Below, one piece after another: positions 44,411 to 56,292 of a stretch of 64,000 nucleotides of DNA. The notes under the pieces were generated by a model. That model was not told the DNA's origin, made no database searches, and saw nothing but the letters and a program-made list of their open reading frames with translations. The translations under genes were made by a program, and so were the position numbers. Each line of letters begins with the position of its first letter. Positions within the stretch are counted from its first letter, which is position 1. The DNA is from Perkinsus olseni (Eukaryota; Perkinsozoa; Perkinsida; Perkinsidae): positions 248,001 to 312,000 of the forward strand of contig JABANP010000005.1 of NCBI GenBank assembly GCA_013115135.1, written 5' to 3'.

Positions 44411-45525
44411 GCTCATTCGAGTTGTTGTCGAATTCGTAGCAACTACTGCGCGCGCCGACACTGCAAATCGCTTCGGTTTTTTCAGACTAAAGATGGAGCC
44501 TAGGAGACTACCATTGAAGCGTCCCCGTCCTCTCGAGACGGGAACTGATACGAGCGATGGCACCGCCCCATCACCATCCAGTGTCCAGAGCGCGTAAGCT
44601 GGAAAGCGACAGAGTGTCCGGTCGTCTTCGAAGCACCGAGCAGTCTCTTTGGCAGACCTTGCCCTATCCGCCAGGGTCCCTTGCTGAAGCGCCATAGAAC
44701 CTGCCATCCCACAGATCGACCACCGTTGACTTCTAGGAGCTCCAAGATGCCGGCCCAGCCTGCCACGACGATAAGAGCCCCTGGAAAGTCTCTATTGCGA
44801 AGGCTACCGTCGGACTCGTCCCGGACTACTAGAGGGAACCTCACAGTAGAAGTTTAGCGTGTGTAATTCACTATAGTCACCGCACTAGCGGCGGCCGAGT
44901 AACATTGTCCTCACTCGCCCAGCCGAGTGTGCATGGCTGTCTCGATACCGAGCCTGCAGTGATATGCTAACGAGGCTTTCCACTGTGTTTATGTTGAGTC
45001 AGCAGTGTTCGATTCATCTGGTCACGAGGTCGCAACGAGCTCCTCCCCAGGCAAAGTCGGCTAAGGATCTCATATCACATACACGGATGTCCGTCTGAGT
45101 TGAACGCGCGACAAGATGCGAAGACCTCTATTACGGGACTTGGTCCCAACTACGCATTGGTACTTCAATGAGTTCAGGACTCCTGAATCAAGAGTAGATA
45201 TTGACGCGATCCCATTGCTCTTGGTCCATGAGCACCAATACGATCGACTGGAATGCTGATGTTGAGGAGTTATGCCAGTCGCCTATGTCGACCAAAGGGA
45301 TGCGCCAAGCTGTTCCAATTAGGGTTTTTCCTAGACAACTCTCTCCTTCAGCGGACTCCGCTTCAGCATTCCCTCGAAGGCTGCAATCCTTGTGCTATTC
45401 CGCATTATGGTTGGCAACCGTTCCCCAGACTATGAACCACCCGAGGCGTGTCGGCGGCTGTGGAAAGAATTCGGCACCAACACAGAAGCCGGCCGGCACC
45501 TTCGAGCGTTGTATAGTGAGCAAGC
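44411..45525. other. Weak region; one possible first exon
   Basis: After a TTTTTTCAG acceptor-like site at 44476-44484 there is a short start, MEPRRLPLKRPRPLETGTDT, ending at a GCG-GTAAGC donor-like site near 44596. No downstream exon was found. A minus-strand frame at 44500-44844 is possible but unsupported. Confidence 0.2.
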
Positions 45526-45807
45526 ATGAATCCGTTGACATACTCATTCTGTATCACCGAAGGTTCAGCGGAGCAGTACAACGCGTACCAGTCGATCAAG
45601 TATCCTCCGATCAAGACGCTTCGCAAAGCACCGCAGTTGCCATCGAAGCCGCTGGCCGCGCCGAAGTCGAAAGTGCGACGAAGAGACCTGCGCACGTAAC
45701 TCGGGGCGGAGTTCTAGTGCCTTCATAGGCACGGATTCAAGTCCCTCGAGTTGGTGGACGATTTGCGAGCGGAGGGTCGGAGAAATCTCCACCCAATAAG
45801 GGGATAA
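45526..45807 (+). CDS. Small basic hypothetical protein
   Basis: From ATG 45526 the frame reads MNPLTYSFCITEGSAEQYNA and YQSIKYPPIKTLRKAPQLPS, then basic residues (KVRRRDLRT). A 33-nt GTAACT-to-ATAG intron joins in phase to HGFKSLELVDDLRAEGRRNL and a stop at 45805-45807. Composition is protein-like; no family recognised. The short intron makes the second exon uncertain. Confidence 0.35.
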
Positions 45808-45895
45808 AGAGCAAGTCGAGGATCGAAGAGGAGTTGAAGATGTCGAGGTTGGTACCTAGGCGCCTCTGTTATTAAGAAACCTCCATGATTAGGAA

Positions 45896-46003
45896 ACCCA
45901 ATAGTATTGGGCCAAATTGGCCCGGCCAATACCAATGAGTTTAGGCAAAATACTCATTGAGTATTTTGCCCATGCTAGTATTGCCCATTGAGTATTACTC
46001 AAT
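45896..46003. repeat. Cluster of adjacent perfect palindromes
   Basis: Several palindromes follow one another: cccaatagtattggg, ggccaaattggcc, ggcaaaatactca with its exact complement around one T, and cattgagta with its complement around one T. The same TACTCA/TGAGTA words recur, so they may derive from one element. Such a cluster could fold into hairpins, as the end of a MITE-like element might, but no terminal duplication was identified. Confidence 0.7.
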
Positions 46004-46130
46004 GGAAGAGCGCCACAGCTTATACGGCTCTAATCCGCTGAGGGGCGCACTCAAGTATCCAACACAGTGCAATACCTATGATCATCCTATCACACGGTAT
46101 GGGCGACAGCGATTGCATGCAGGCCAGTGG

Positions 46131-47182
46131 ATGTTGTACTGCCTCCTGGTCGAGATGTCGAAGCCGAGAAGGACCGTCTTGCGGAGCTCAATCAGTTCGC
46201 GGGTGGCGCTCTGGGTTTGCCGAAAGTCAGCTCAGCCAAACACGCGGGGGCAGGTCTGGTGCATTGGAACCGCTCGTGACTGATTCAGCGTGCACGATAC
46301 TTGTTAGGGCCTATAAGGGAGAAGACGAAGCCAGACGGCGCCGGCACAGAGCGAGACCGAATGGTGAGAACTGTGATCATCACCGTTGCCGCTCCTCGTA
46401 GCTCTGTGGCCGCCTGGCGCATTTCCTTCGGTATGCACTTCAACCAATTCGTTGAACTGAGTAGGTGAGCGAGAAGCTTCTGCCAACCGATGAATAGAGG
46501 GTACCGGTTGACCTGTGAGGTCGTTGCAGTTGTAGTCTGACAAGGAGTTCTCGCCTGATGCGCTCTTCAGCGCAATCCGTGTATATCGCTGGAAAGTGGT
46601 GTTACATTCTTTTCCTTCAGTTTGAAGAGTTGAAAGACGACATCAAAGTGAAACAGGAGAGACTTATGGAGCTGTCGAGTACAGTAGAAACTGAGTCGAA
46701 GAGACCCGCCCCTCCCCCAGGGACGCAAGCAGCCCGCAACCGACTCAAACGGATGACAGGTGAGACTAACAAACATCAGAAACTTGACTGTTGTTTTCCG
46801 TCGAATATCCTTGTTTCCTTCGTATTTTTTCCGCGATACCCATGACTGTGTTTCATGCCTCGCTCAGTGTTTCCAATTCGATGGCGTCCTTCGATTAGTA
46901 ACTACGTCGCAGCGCGGACCTCCCATACTCCCGACTGGAGTGGGGCTTCGGCTCTAAGGCCCAGGGTCTGGGTTTTCTAGTCAGTCTCACGTACTCCCTG
47001 AGTTTTTCTCTTATTTCAAGATCGACACAGCATTCGAGGCGACAGCTGCCACTGACAGCTCGTGGCGCGTTCTCTTATCAGCCCAGAAGACCGAGCTCCT
47101 ACAACTCGAGAATGACCTGGAAAGACACGTCAAGGATCTCGACGCACTGGCAAAGGCCAGGAATGCTGCTGGCAGAATATAA
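46131..47182 (+). CDS. Coiled-coil protein, several exons
   Basis: Exons with Glu/Lys/Leu-rich helices on the plus strand: VLPPGRDVEAEKDRLAELNQ with GALGLPKVSSAKHAGAGLVH, then YKGEDEARRRRHRARPN before a GTGAGA donor. After a CTTCAG acceptor comes FEELKDDIKVKQERLMELSS with PPGTQAARNRLKRMT before GTGAGA. Finally, after TTCAAG, SWRVLLSAQKTELLQLENDL and ERHVKDLDALAKARNAAGRI end at TAA 47180-47182. The helices would form a coiled coil. The start exon is not firmly placed and no family was recognised. Confidence 0.45.
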
Positions 47183-48320
47183 TATCCATGAGTGATGCCA
47201 ATGCTCGTGAACTGGTTAGGTGCCCGCCGCGGCTTCTAGAGCACTTGTGTTGTGAGTACGGATGGGCGTTGGGGGGCTTCCCGCGTGTGGGCTCCTACTG
47301 CGGATCTGCTTGAGAGCGTTGAGCTGGGAACGTGCTTGAACGCGAGGCAAGTGATTTCACAAGATTGTTGCCCACCCGTGAACGCCCGTTAGGGAACCGC
47401 CAGATTTTATCAACACCTCCACTCGCCATCCCTATCGCCGAGGACAACTTTCGTTCGAATGCATGGCCCATTGAGAGTGGCACAGGGTGTTCCACCCGCA
47501 TCCCCATCACGGTGACGGCGCGACCATAGCGTGCGGATCAGGGTCGACAGCAAAAAGTCAGGAAAGGTCATGTACTGGCACGAAATGCCACCGGCGCGAC
47601 TCACAGTGTGAAACGAGGTCAATCAAAATGGTTGCTATTGCGTGTCTATCTCTTATTGTGATCCATGGTTCTACTCAGAGTGATCATTTCTAATTGTTCA
47701 ATGGAGTGTGTATTAGACATACTTATCCACGATCTGTCTCCTGCACGCAAGATCAATGCTACGCAGCATAGAAATATTTTCGAGGCGCGCGACACCTGCA
47801 GCGCATTTGGGCCCTTCGTTATATCACGAACTATTTTGCAAGATCTTTCTGCATACTCTTCCCTATACCGAGCGTACTCACACTTTCTTGGGTGACTGTC
47901 TCACGCCCTGATTCATTATCATCTTCCAGTTTCGTTCATCTCGTTCGGATGTGACGCATCGACGACACGACGGGGGCATCCTCGGATAGGTTATCCACAT
48001 GTTACACGTGATTCCGGAATTATTTCGGAGACTAAAGCTCGGTCTACGGAACGCCCCAGGTATTTTGGGTCAGTAATGCGCAGAAATCGGGCTGCCTACG
48101 AAGTGTTTAATTCGCTACTGCTTTCGATGCCACCTCGTATCCGTGATGGCGGCTCGGGGGCATCGCAGAATGTGGAGAATCACTTTGTCGAGGGATTGCG
48201 CGAGGCAATAGGTGTGGTTGTGAATTCATGACAGATCAGATCGCGATAGGTGTGACGTGGTAGTTAGTACTTTCTACAGCCCCTTTCAGTTGGTGTTTTT
48301 TGTAACTTGTTCGCTGTCAA
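47183..48320. other. Intergenic region, no gene supported
   Basis: AT-richer than its surroundings with only short open frames. No RNA gene or repeat was recognised. Confidence 0.35.
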
Positions 48321-50044
48321 ATGCCGAAAAAGTCGCGTGGTAACAAGGGCGGGTCGAAGAGGGAGGAAGACATAAAGGAGATGGATGTATCAGAGCTGGT
48401 GGCTAAATTGCAGTCGGACGGCTCACGGGAAGGTAGCAGAGTTGAGTCTCCAAGCGGGGTGATTGGTATAGGGGAGAATGTGTTGTAAAACATGTATGTG
48501 CAATTGCCGTGGGAAAGAGTCGAAACGTCTTGACTGCATTCCTGGCACCATGTGGTCTGGGGCAGCGGGCTTTTTGGCAGATGGCGAGCACGACGGCGGA
48601 GTGGATATTGTCCCGCCACCAAGTGGAAGAGTGAAGGGCCGGAAGAATAAGAAAGGGAAGAAGGTAAATTTCTGATATGCGTACGAGTGTCTTACAGAAA
48701 CTGCGAGGATTACCGTTCTGCTCTTTCGCCTGACTAACATCGGCTCAGTAGCTGCTCGGAGTCGGTCATGATACCCGTTCCTCAGAAAACCGACACTGGC
48801 GCGGGCGAGGAGAAGAAACCCGCGGAAGAAGGGTACGAGTGATATCTCCTCGGAGCGCTGTAGGGAGCTTCTTTCAGGGTTGAAGAGGCTGCTTCGGATT
48901 CCAGCTTTGTCATGGTAGAGGAAGCGGCGGGCCTGCATGCCACCAGTGACGAGGATGATGTGGCACCGGAGGAGCATGCTGATGAGGTGGAGGAGGCTGG
49001 GTAGTAGTGGGTGGAAGGAGCTTTGCGCGAGCCTTGAGTGAGGGTTCTATTGAGTGCTGGCGGCTTGACGGCTGGTGGGTAGTAGTCTCCGTGGAAGCAG
49101 CTGCGCTATTGTCAGTGAAAACGCTGAAGGTGACCATGCCGAGGAGGCTACAGAGGAGGGACCTAAGAAGATGAGCAAGAGCAAGCAGAGGCGACTACGA
49201 CAGAAGGAGAAGGAGAGGCTCCATGGGGCACCGAGGCGAGCTAAGGAAAACGACGACGTTAAGCAGGGGGTCGAGGGAACTGAGGAACAGCTTGATGATG
49301 TAGGCCTTTTCTCTGCATCCGATCATCGTACGTATTTGCTACTACGCCGCGAGCGAAGAGCTCCGCCTCTTCTACGTCGCTGATGTGCCTGCCACAACGC
49401 GGAAGTGGATTCTCTAAGAACTGCCAGTCTGATCGATATCTCTTAGGACCCTCTGGCATCGGATTTTGAGGATGAGGGACCAGCCTCGGCTGAAGGCGTT
49501 GAGCGAAAGCCGAAGAGTGAGAAGAGGCTGATCTCGGAAAGGTTGGATGGATATATCTCAGGAACACGCCGGGAGCCGCAGCCGTTCACTTGGTCGGACT
49601 GCAAGTGGATGCTCTATGTCTTACCGGTAATGGGGCCCTTGCGGTCGGCGGGCTCGGGGTGGGATCCTCTCAACTCGATGCACTTCCTTACTGGATGCAC
49701 GAATCGCTCTCTATGTTGGTACATAGGGCCATTTCGAACGCTTAGAATCGATCACGGTTGTTCGATTCTGAGTGCCGGGAGGCCCCATCGTGTGTTCGTA
49801 CTTGTCTGTGGTGAGCGCTGTGGTGAATGTTTCATCTCAGATTATCGTATTGTTGGTGATGCTGAAGATGGGAGAAGAGGCTTATCAGGAGATGGGAGGA
49901 TGGTCGCTTGGTGATCAGGAGGAAGACTACTATCAGGTCATACACGGCGGGGAGTCTAGGACTGTCACCGCATGCGAGGAGGCCGATGTTCCCTTTATCG
50001 GTGTCGTAGGTGGTGATTGGGGCGAAAGAATTGGTGTCCTGTGA
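48321..50044 (+). CDS. Acidic/lysine-rich protein with membrane segment, possibly the N-part of the J-domain protein
   Basis: The start ATG at 48321 reads MPKKSRGNKGGSKREEDIKE. Further exons between short introns give GRVKGRKNKKGKK, TDTGAGEEKKPAEEG, ASDSSFVMVEEAAGLHATSD, MSKSKQRRLRQKEKERLHGA and KSEKRLISERLDGYISGTRR. Then FTWSDCKWMLYVLP and a hydrophobic stretch, YLSVVSAVVNVSSQIIVLLV, follow. The last segment ends at 50044. The plan is a charged, disordered cytosolic region followed by a membrane helix. The next gene on the same strand starts inside a J domain with no visible start of its own, so the two may be one gene. That link is not proven. Confidence 0.5.
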
Positions 50045-50409
50045 TTGAGCGCTAGAGCTTGACGTTCTCCCACGTACGACTGAGGTCTTGATGTATGATG
50101 GCTCCTGCAGGGCGCTTTACAAAATGTGCGTTCAAAATCACTTTTCGGAACGGCTGGATTCGTGCAGGATTTGCGGATCTTGAGAGCTCTGGGAAAGACT
50201 AGTAAGGGGCGTGGAACTCATCGCGATATCAGCGGGCGCTCACGAGGACTCCCAATTTAGAAGATTCGCAAAATTGTGGTGCAGAAGTTCGACATCGACG
50301 GGGCCTTCGCAGTGGTTGCACAGTGTTACTAGGATAATACCACAACTTTCACAAATCACAATCTACTCTTAAGCTTTGTAGACTGTGAGTGTGATGAGAT
50401 TGGCTTCAG

Positions 50410-53180
50410 GTGCTCAATGTTGACCCCAAGGCTAGGCACGGGGAGATACGCAATGCGTACAGGAAGTTGGCGATGAAGTGGCATCCGGATAAGAACCCGG
50501 ACTGCGAGAGCTGTTTGGCGCGCTTCCAGTCCGTAGCAAAGGCCTACGAGACTTTGGGAGATGAGAATAAGAGGAAAGTTTATGACACCAATAGAGGTGA
50601 CCTGGGGAAGTTGGTGTCCTCCGCGTAGGGATGTGCAACTCGCAGGTGGCTACGATTCGATTCCTAGCGATTACTCGGTTCGGCTGACGACAGAAAACTA
50701 TCATAGCATCGTGGATCACTCGGTCGATATCTGGGTCGTTGAGGTGGGTGGCGCGGATGAAGCGGTCGGTGAGTGGTACGAAGTGTTGATCAGGTGTATT
50801 CGGACTTGGATAAATATTGCCACAGTATCGCGCCGGCTTGGGATGAGGTTGCGAGTGACCTGAAGGGATTCATCAAATTTGGGAGGATCAACTCCCAGAC
50901 AGACCGCACGGTGATAGACGGGTCGGGCACGCTTCTTGCTGCTTCATTGGGCGGCTACTCTTCGTGCTCTCGGTTGGTTGGGTACTGATAGTACCACGGG
51001 TCGCCATCCGTCGCTCTGTGTAGCACTTTCGCCGGTACTGTGAGTTTGAGGGCCGTGCATTTTTGATGAGCCAAAGACAGAATATTCATCTTTTTTTCGC
51101 TATTAATCATGGATAGACGGGAGTTTTTTTCGACTTTCATTGACACAATGCAGTCACGCTATCCTTTCATCCGTTCACTCGCGCAACGGCTGATCCATTG
51201 TAGATTTGTCGAATTTCGTAGAGATGGAAACGTTGAATTCGTGGGAATGCGAGATGGAAAGTCGTTCCCCGGGAAATAATCGGAAAAATTGGGGATCTCT
51301 CTCTGGTTATACTTCCGTTATTCCACTTTCCTGTTTGTCTACCGTCGTTATTGCAATTATCATGATTCATGGCAGTATTGTCGCTCGTCGTGCTCAGCTA
51401 TTCAAGTCATTACCGATCACCCCGCGGACCACCCCGACGGTATTTCTGTTCATGCCAGCCCATCCGGAGATACCACCAAGCCTCATGCCCATTGCTGACA
51501 TCAATGTTTTGACATTGAAGAGGTAACGTCGCTGGTTGCTAGATTTTGTGCCGCGCGGTAATCCTACTGCAGGTGGATACTTAATGAGCTGCCAATAGTG
51601 TACAGGACGCCTGGCTCGGCTGAGGCTGCGGAGAAAGGAGGCGCTAGCGACCAGTGAGTTCGCCCTGTGGTTCCTGCTGACTATGAGTCGGATGTGCCCG
51701 CAGGTCGTCCAGTGACGGTGGTGTATACGCGTGCTAGTCATACCACTCCTTTGCTGAAAGCTATGATGTAAGTGGTGCTCTTTCTTGTGGCTTGGCCTGG
51801 GGAGGGCTTGAGCTCTCTCAGATACAAGTTTTCTCACGCGGCGAGCTTTTTGGTTGTGAACAGCCATCACCAGTTGCCACGCCGCAATGATATTGTGGCC
51901 AAACTGTTCTGTAGGATGGGGGGCGTGCTGCACTTTAGACCGTTCACGTTCGGAGTCAGCGCCTTGGTCTCTCCTGCCGCGCCATACCACACCAATCGTT
52001 CCTTAAGTTCGTGTCCTTAAGTTGTTGATTGATCTCGTCATCACCCTAGCGAGCTCTCTTGGATCGCCTGGCGTCGTTCGGAGTTCACGACTTTTGATAT
52101 CGATCGTGTCAGATGACGGGCATGAAGTGACAGCTCGGCACCTGAGCACCAAGACAATCGAGGAAACATTGTCGGAGATGCTCAGGGAAGTACCATTGGG
52201 AATCAACCAGCTCAATGTTAAACAGCTTTGTAGACCAGCAAAGAGTATATCTGATTCGATGAAAGTGTAAGACTGGATAAGTCCGGGTGGGAAGGTGGTA
52301 TGGTAGCGAGTTGTTTATTGAAAGCATTGCTGTACCTACGGAGCATCGCTTGTGTGTTCTGCGTTGTTATTCATCAGCGTCTCTAGAGTGTTCTCGTGGC
52401 TGGCGACGTCTTTGTTAGGTATTGTGTACTCATGGCACCTTCTGTGCCCAAGGACCGAGCTGACGAGTTGGTGAAGTCTCTGAGGGAGCAAAAGGCAACC
52501 TTTAGGAAGTTTGACCCTTCGGATGTCGATATTGATGTCCAACTGGGCTGGGGAGGCGAGGAGTGTGCGGAAAAATATGGTAGGCGGAGCGAAGCTCTTT
52601 ATAGAAAAATCAACACAGTCGCCCCTTGCCACATCTGCCGCATTCAGGTGATGCTGTGGTTCTCGAATACGAGACTCAACGATACGCCACGCTGAAAGGT
52701 AGGATTTGTCGAGTGCTGTTTTCTTGAATTGCAGGGCACCATTTTCTAATGTCAGATCCAGAGACAAGGGTCTCGCAGCTTTTCACAGATTTGGCTCTGG
52801 GCGATATATTGTTCACTCCGCTGGAGGAGCACATAGGGCTGTGCCTCGACGACCCGAGGAAATCTGTATTTGATGCGGTGCTCAGACTAGTTGCAAGCAA
52901 GGAGGGAATGTGAGTCACCGCCGGTGGTTTAATGTCGGGGTCGTTCCAGAGGGTTGCCATTGTGATCCTTTGGTGGTCAGCGCTGATGTAACGGCTTGAG
53001 ATGATGCGCGCATGCTTTCCTCTCAGGTTGACACTGCTGTGCCTCGTCGTTGGCGGCGCTGCTGCCATCTACTTCCTGGGAACAACGGGCATCCTCTTTC
53101 TTCTCCTTGGCAGTGGACTCATCATTGGCATTGCCACGAGTGATGTCTGGCAGAAGTTCATCGCCTTTTTCAAGGCCTGA
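50410..53180 (+). CDS. J-domain and thioredoxin-fold membrane protein (DNAJC16-like)
   Basis: The first exon seen holds a J domain, VLNVDPKARHGEIRNAYRKL, with AMKWHPDKNPDCESCLARFQ (HPD motif intact) and YETLGDENKRKVYDTNRG. The following exons resemble thioredoxin folds: HSVDIWVVEVYSDLDKYCHS and IAPAWDEVASDLKGFIKFGR. A second such region carries RPVTVVYTRASHTTPLLKAM, and a third RYCVLMAPSVPKDRADELVK with VVLEYETQRYATLKG. The CxxC active site is absent; only one Cys sits at that place. The C-terminus has two membrane helices (LTLLCLVVGGAAAIYFLGTT, GILFLLLGSGLIIGIATSDV) and ends at TGA 53178-53180. J proteins of this type act with Hsp70 (BiP) in the ER or on membranes. J and C-terminal parts are firm; middle exon joins are approximate. 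Confidence 0.65.
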
Positions 53181-53302
53181 TAGTCGCTACTTCGTCAAGC
53201 ACACGTTGTCAGTATACAAGAAGTTTATTTGCGTTACCTATGGACTGAGCCTCCACCGAATGTGGATCGCATGCTTCTCTCGTTCCGGTAGTTGTTTGGC
53301 CT

Positions 53303-54349
53303 ATGCCTACCACAGACGAGCCCTCTCTCCGTCGTCGTGCTGAAGGCCCAGCAGAACCTTCGGAGGCTCCCTCTGGTGACACTCCCATTGGTAAGGCTTT
53401 TCCGAGTTGGTCTCTGTCGGACTCTTTCCCTGTTTTCCAGCAGCTGGGCTGAATTCTGAGGCAGCGCCTGGCCGTTAGGGGTCTGCTGGTCTATCTGGTC
53501 GAATCCCGTTTTATCGCATCCCACGGTTTGGTGAATCCTGAGAAAATGCCAGCTCTGCAGTTTAGCCTTCCGATATCTCCTTTTGGTTGTTTGCGAGTCC
53601 GAGATCGCTCATCGTGTCGCTTGTCTCACGTTAGGACCCGTTGAGGCCTCTGAGGCTGACGACAGTGTTGGCTTGGGCTATCCCCTTAAATGGTGGATCG
53701 TTGGTGGCCTCTTCCTTGCTCTGGAGTTTTCCTTCAAGTACCTCGCTCATCTACACCATCCCGAGGGGCTCATAACCGACATGTAGAACCCTCCGCCGCA
53801 GCCCGCCGGACAGATCGGATCTCCTCCTCAGTCTCGCCCCGGTTATCTCCTTCCACTTATGCTATGTAGAGAATCGTCACTCAGCCTTCAGGTGAGGATC
53901 GGGAGTCCTCACTCAGGGGTGCCGTCTCGGATGTCGGCCCGCAAACGCGCAAGTCACCCGATTACGGATTATGCGCTGCCACAGCAGTCCTTCGTATCTT
54001 CAGTTTCGCCCGAGGCCTCAACCGGGATCTGTACCGGCTCATGATGGCAAGCTCGGTGTTTTTGGTGGTTGGAGCATTCGTGTACTTTTTCTTCAAGCGG
54101 GATGCGAGTCGGCTGAATAAGCTTGGAGTGTTCACCTTCATGATCGGCGCCATTGGGTAGCTCCTGCCTCAGCATCAGCTAGATGTGCTGCATTCTCCTC
54201 TCAGGAACGGACTCGATCGGATTCTGCTGGGCGCAGTCGTCGATTACGTCGATATTACTGGTGGCTACCCAGACCATTGGAGCAGCTACTACCTCGCTTG
54301 GAATCTCAGTGACCTCGTCATCAACGCAGCTTTTGCAATTTTGGTGTAA
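53303..54349 (+). CDS. Signal peptidase II (LspA) homologue
   Basis: Five exons (53303-53390, 53441-53473, 53635-53782, 53917-54156, 54205-54349) join in frame to 217 residues. A Pro/Glu-rich head of about 55 residues precedes the first membrane helix (LKWWIVGGLFLALEFSFKYL). Then come RLMMASSVFLVVGAFVYFFF and KLGVFTFMIGAIGNGLDRIL. The end reads LGAVVDYVDITGG and YYLAWNLSDLVINAAFAILV. This follows the LspA motif order N-x2-D-R, V-V-D and N-x2-D. N171, D174, R175, D183, N203 and D206 match residues conserved in bacterial enzymes, with D183 and D206 at the catalytic dyad. The first-helix Asp is Glu here, and the Asn of the N-x-G motif appears as Asp in DYG. LspA cleaves prolipoproteins just before the lipid-modified Cys. 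It is bacterial in origin and unexpected in a spliced nuclear gene. Confidence 0.72.
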
Positions 54350-54593
54350 TCTGCCGGATGGTCTTCTCAGCCAGCTCGAGGTGTTGCTTACGTAGGTACC
54401 GAGCGTATCTTACGGAGAGAGCGGCCGTCCAAGGCCTCAGGGGGAAGTAGTGAGAAGAAGAAGGCAGGAGAGGCTGAATAGTGTCTGGTGTATTTTTTTG
54501 TTTCGACTTTCCAGAGGTGTCGCGTTGATGGGTCGGAGCTAGCACTCAGCCTGATGCAGGCGCGAAGGCAGTGGCGCTGTGTAGTTGTTTCTA

Positions 54594-55599
54594 ATGCTCG
54601 CCTCGCCTGAGGAGCGTCAGAGGGCTGCATTGCTACTCAATTGGCTTGCGCGGCAAATCGATGGTGTGGAGTACCGATATGAGATTTGCCTGTTTGCCTG
54701 GCCTACGGTGGAGGGCTTCAGCGTCTCTGATACCATTGCTGGCCCTATCGGACTTCTCCCGTGCAAAATGCCTGGGGCTGACGGTCTTGTCTGGGTCAGC
54801 CCGACTGGTGGCCGTCTCGAGCTCAGAAAAGTGGATTCAGAAGACTGCTGCAAAGTACTGGGGATACACTGATGCACCATTGACGGTCTCTCATATGTGC
54901 GTGGACCCACTCAGTGGTTGCTTGGTACTCGTTGACAACACGCGCAGATTGCTCTACCTTGTCTTCGAGTGGGAGTCTCGAGATGCTCCTCTTGCCATTG
55001 CTGAGCCCCAGGGGCATCGCATCCGGCCCGTCCTCGAGGCGGAGAGAGTCGGTGCTTTGTTCTCGGCCTGCTGCTGTGGTGACGGTTTCGTCTATTGCCT
55101 GTCGTTGACGGAAGATGCGGAAGGAGTGGTACGCATTGACGTGCGTGATGATGTAGGCGCGAGCCACGTGGTTCATCGCGCTAGGGGAGAATATCAGTCC
55201 CTGGTGGCCACCTCCCATGAGGGCACTACGGAGCTCTTATGGATCCAAACACAGTTGAAGAGAAACCCTGAATCGGAACTGGTGCTGTGGACCTCGGCTG
55301 TCGGTCGCAGAACCGTTACCACGGTCGACTTCGCGGTGGGCTGGCTTGACGTGGACAATTCGAGGCGTCTCGCTTGGCTATGTGGATTCTCACGTGGAGC
55401 AGGCGGTATGCGGTTGTGGAGGGTCGACTTGGCGACAGAAGCAATCACCGGCATATTTCCCTTGTCTGCTGGCCTCAGAGGCTGCAGGATCTTCGCCCAA
55501 GCAAATGGACGGTTCTGGCTTCTCGAGTCCGCGTCAAGGAAGCTGCGTGTCCTCTTTCCTGTTTTTGATTCCGCTCCATGCGCTATTTCTGAGAATTAG
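54594..55599 (+). CDS. Possible beta-propeller protein
   Basis: From ATG 54594 the frame reads LASPEERQRAALLLNWLARQ and GPIGLLPCKMPGADGLVWVS. It then shifts by one near 54831. Removing a 25-nt GT-AG segment (54831-54855) continues into VSHMCVDPLSGCLVLVDNTR, GFVYCLSLTEDAEGVVRIDV, WLDVDNSRRLAWLCGFSRGA and RIFAQANGRFWLLESASRKL. The regular alternation of strands with 'LVLVDN', 'FVYCLS' and 'FWLLES' edges suggests repeated four-strand blades, as in propellers. No family was identified. The frame change may be an ultra-short intron or a base error. Confidence 0.4.
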
Positions 55600-55786
55600 A
55601 GAAGATGTGGCTCGGAAGCCAGTTTGGAGCTGGGCCCCCATCGATCTACATATCTGTCAGATCAAGGACGTGTCAAAACAAGAAGGTTCTCGTTGCTGTT
55701 GTCGGACAAGCAAGCCCTCATCTGAGGAATTGACTGCTTCAGTCTCTCTGGGCGGTGCATGTCTTAGACTGAAATAATGACGAGGC

Positions 55787-55912
55787 ATGGAGTGGACCGT
55801 TTTCGAACACGTTTTGCTGCTGCTGGTCCTGTTGCGCAATCCCGTTCTTCTGGGTTATGCGTATTTTCTCCCGTCCTCGGCTCTGCTGAAAGTCCACCTG
55901 GGCAGGCCCTAG
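55787..55912 (+). CDS. Short single-helix membrane ORF
   Basis: A 41-residue frame starting MEWTVFEHVLLLLVLLRNPV, hydrophobic throughout its first half. It could be a micropeptide or a signal-anchor exon of the gene downstream. No splice link was shown. Confidence 0.2.
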   Translation: MEWTVFEHVLLLLVLLRNPVLLGYAYFLPSSALLKVHLGRP

Positions 55913-55963
55913 GATTGTGTGGCGGTTTTGACTCACGGCTCTTGGGCAGGTGAAGCTGATGTA

Positions 55964-56258
55964 ATGGCCGACTCCAATGTCGAATACAAATGCAGAGTCT
56001 GTGGCACGGGTGCAATCCTGGCTAAATCGCTGGTCTCGGAGGGCATCATCATCAGGTACAACGCTTTGCTGCAGGCTCTGTGAGCAGGCCTATTACTGTG
56101 GCGAGGAGTGCCAGAGGCTCGATTGGCGACGAGGTCATGGCGTTGAGTGCAAGGCAGGAGGGAGACTACTGCGTTCATTGTTACTAGCCTCCCTAGACGA
56201 GCGGGGAAAGCAATTTCCATCTTTATCTTCGAGTTCGCGCTCAGGGGCTTGGGACTAG
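55964..56258 (+). CDS. MYND zinc-finger exons
   Basis: Exon 1 (55964-56009) reads MADSNVEYKCRVCGTG. Removing a 46-nt intron (56010-56055, GTGCAA to ATCAG) gives TTLCCRLCEQAYYCGEECQR and LDWRRGHGVECKA. This is a complete MYND finger with the C-x2-C, C-x2-C, C-x3-C and H-x3-C ligands in order. MYND fingers bind proline-rich peptides in partner proteins. The frame then runs to a stop at 56256-56258, which may lie in an intron. The EF-hand/TPR gene that follows directly on the same strand may be its continuation. Confidence 0.72.
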
Positions 56259-56292
56259 ACGACCGTCCGCCACGGGAGACGAGAGAAAGAAT

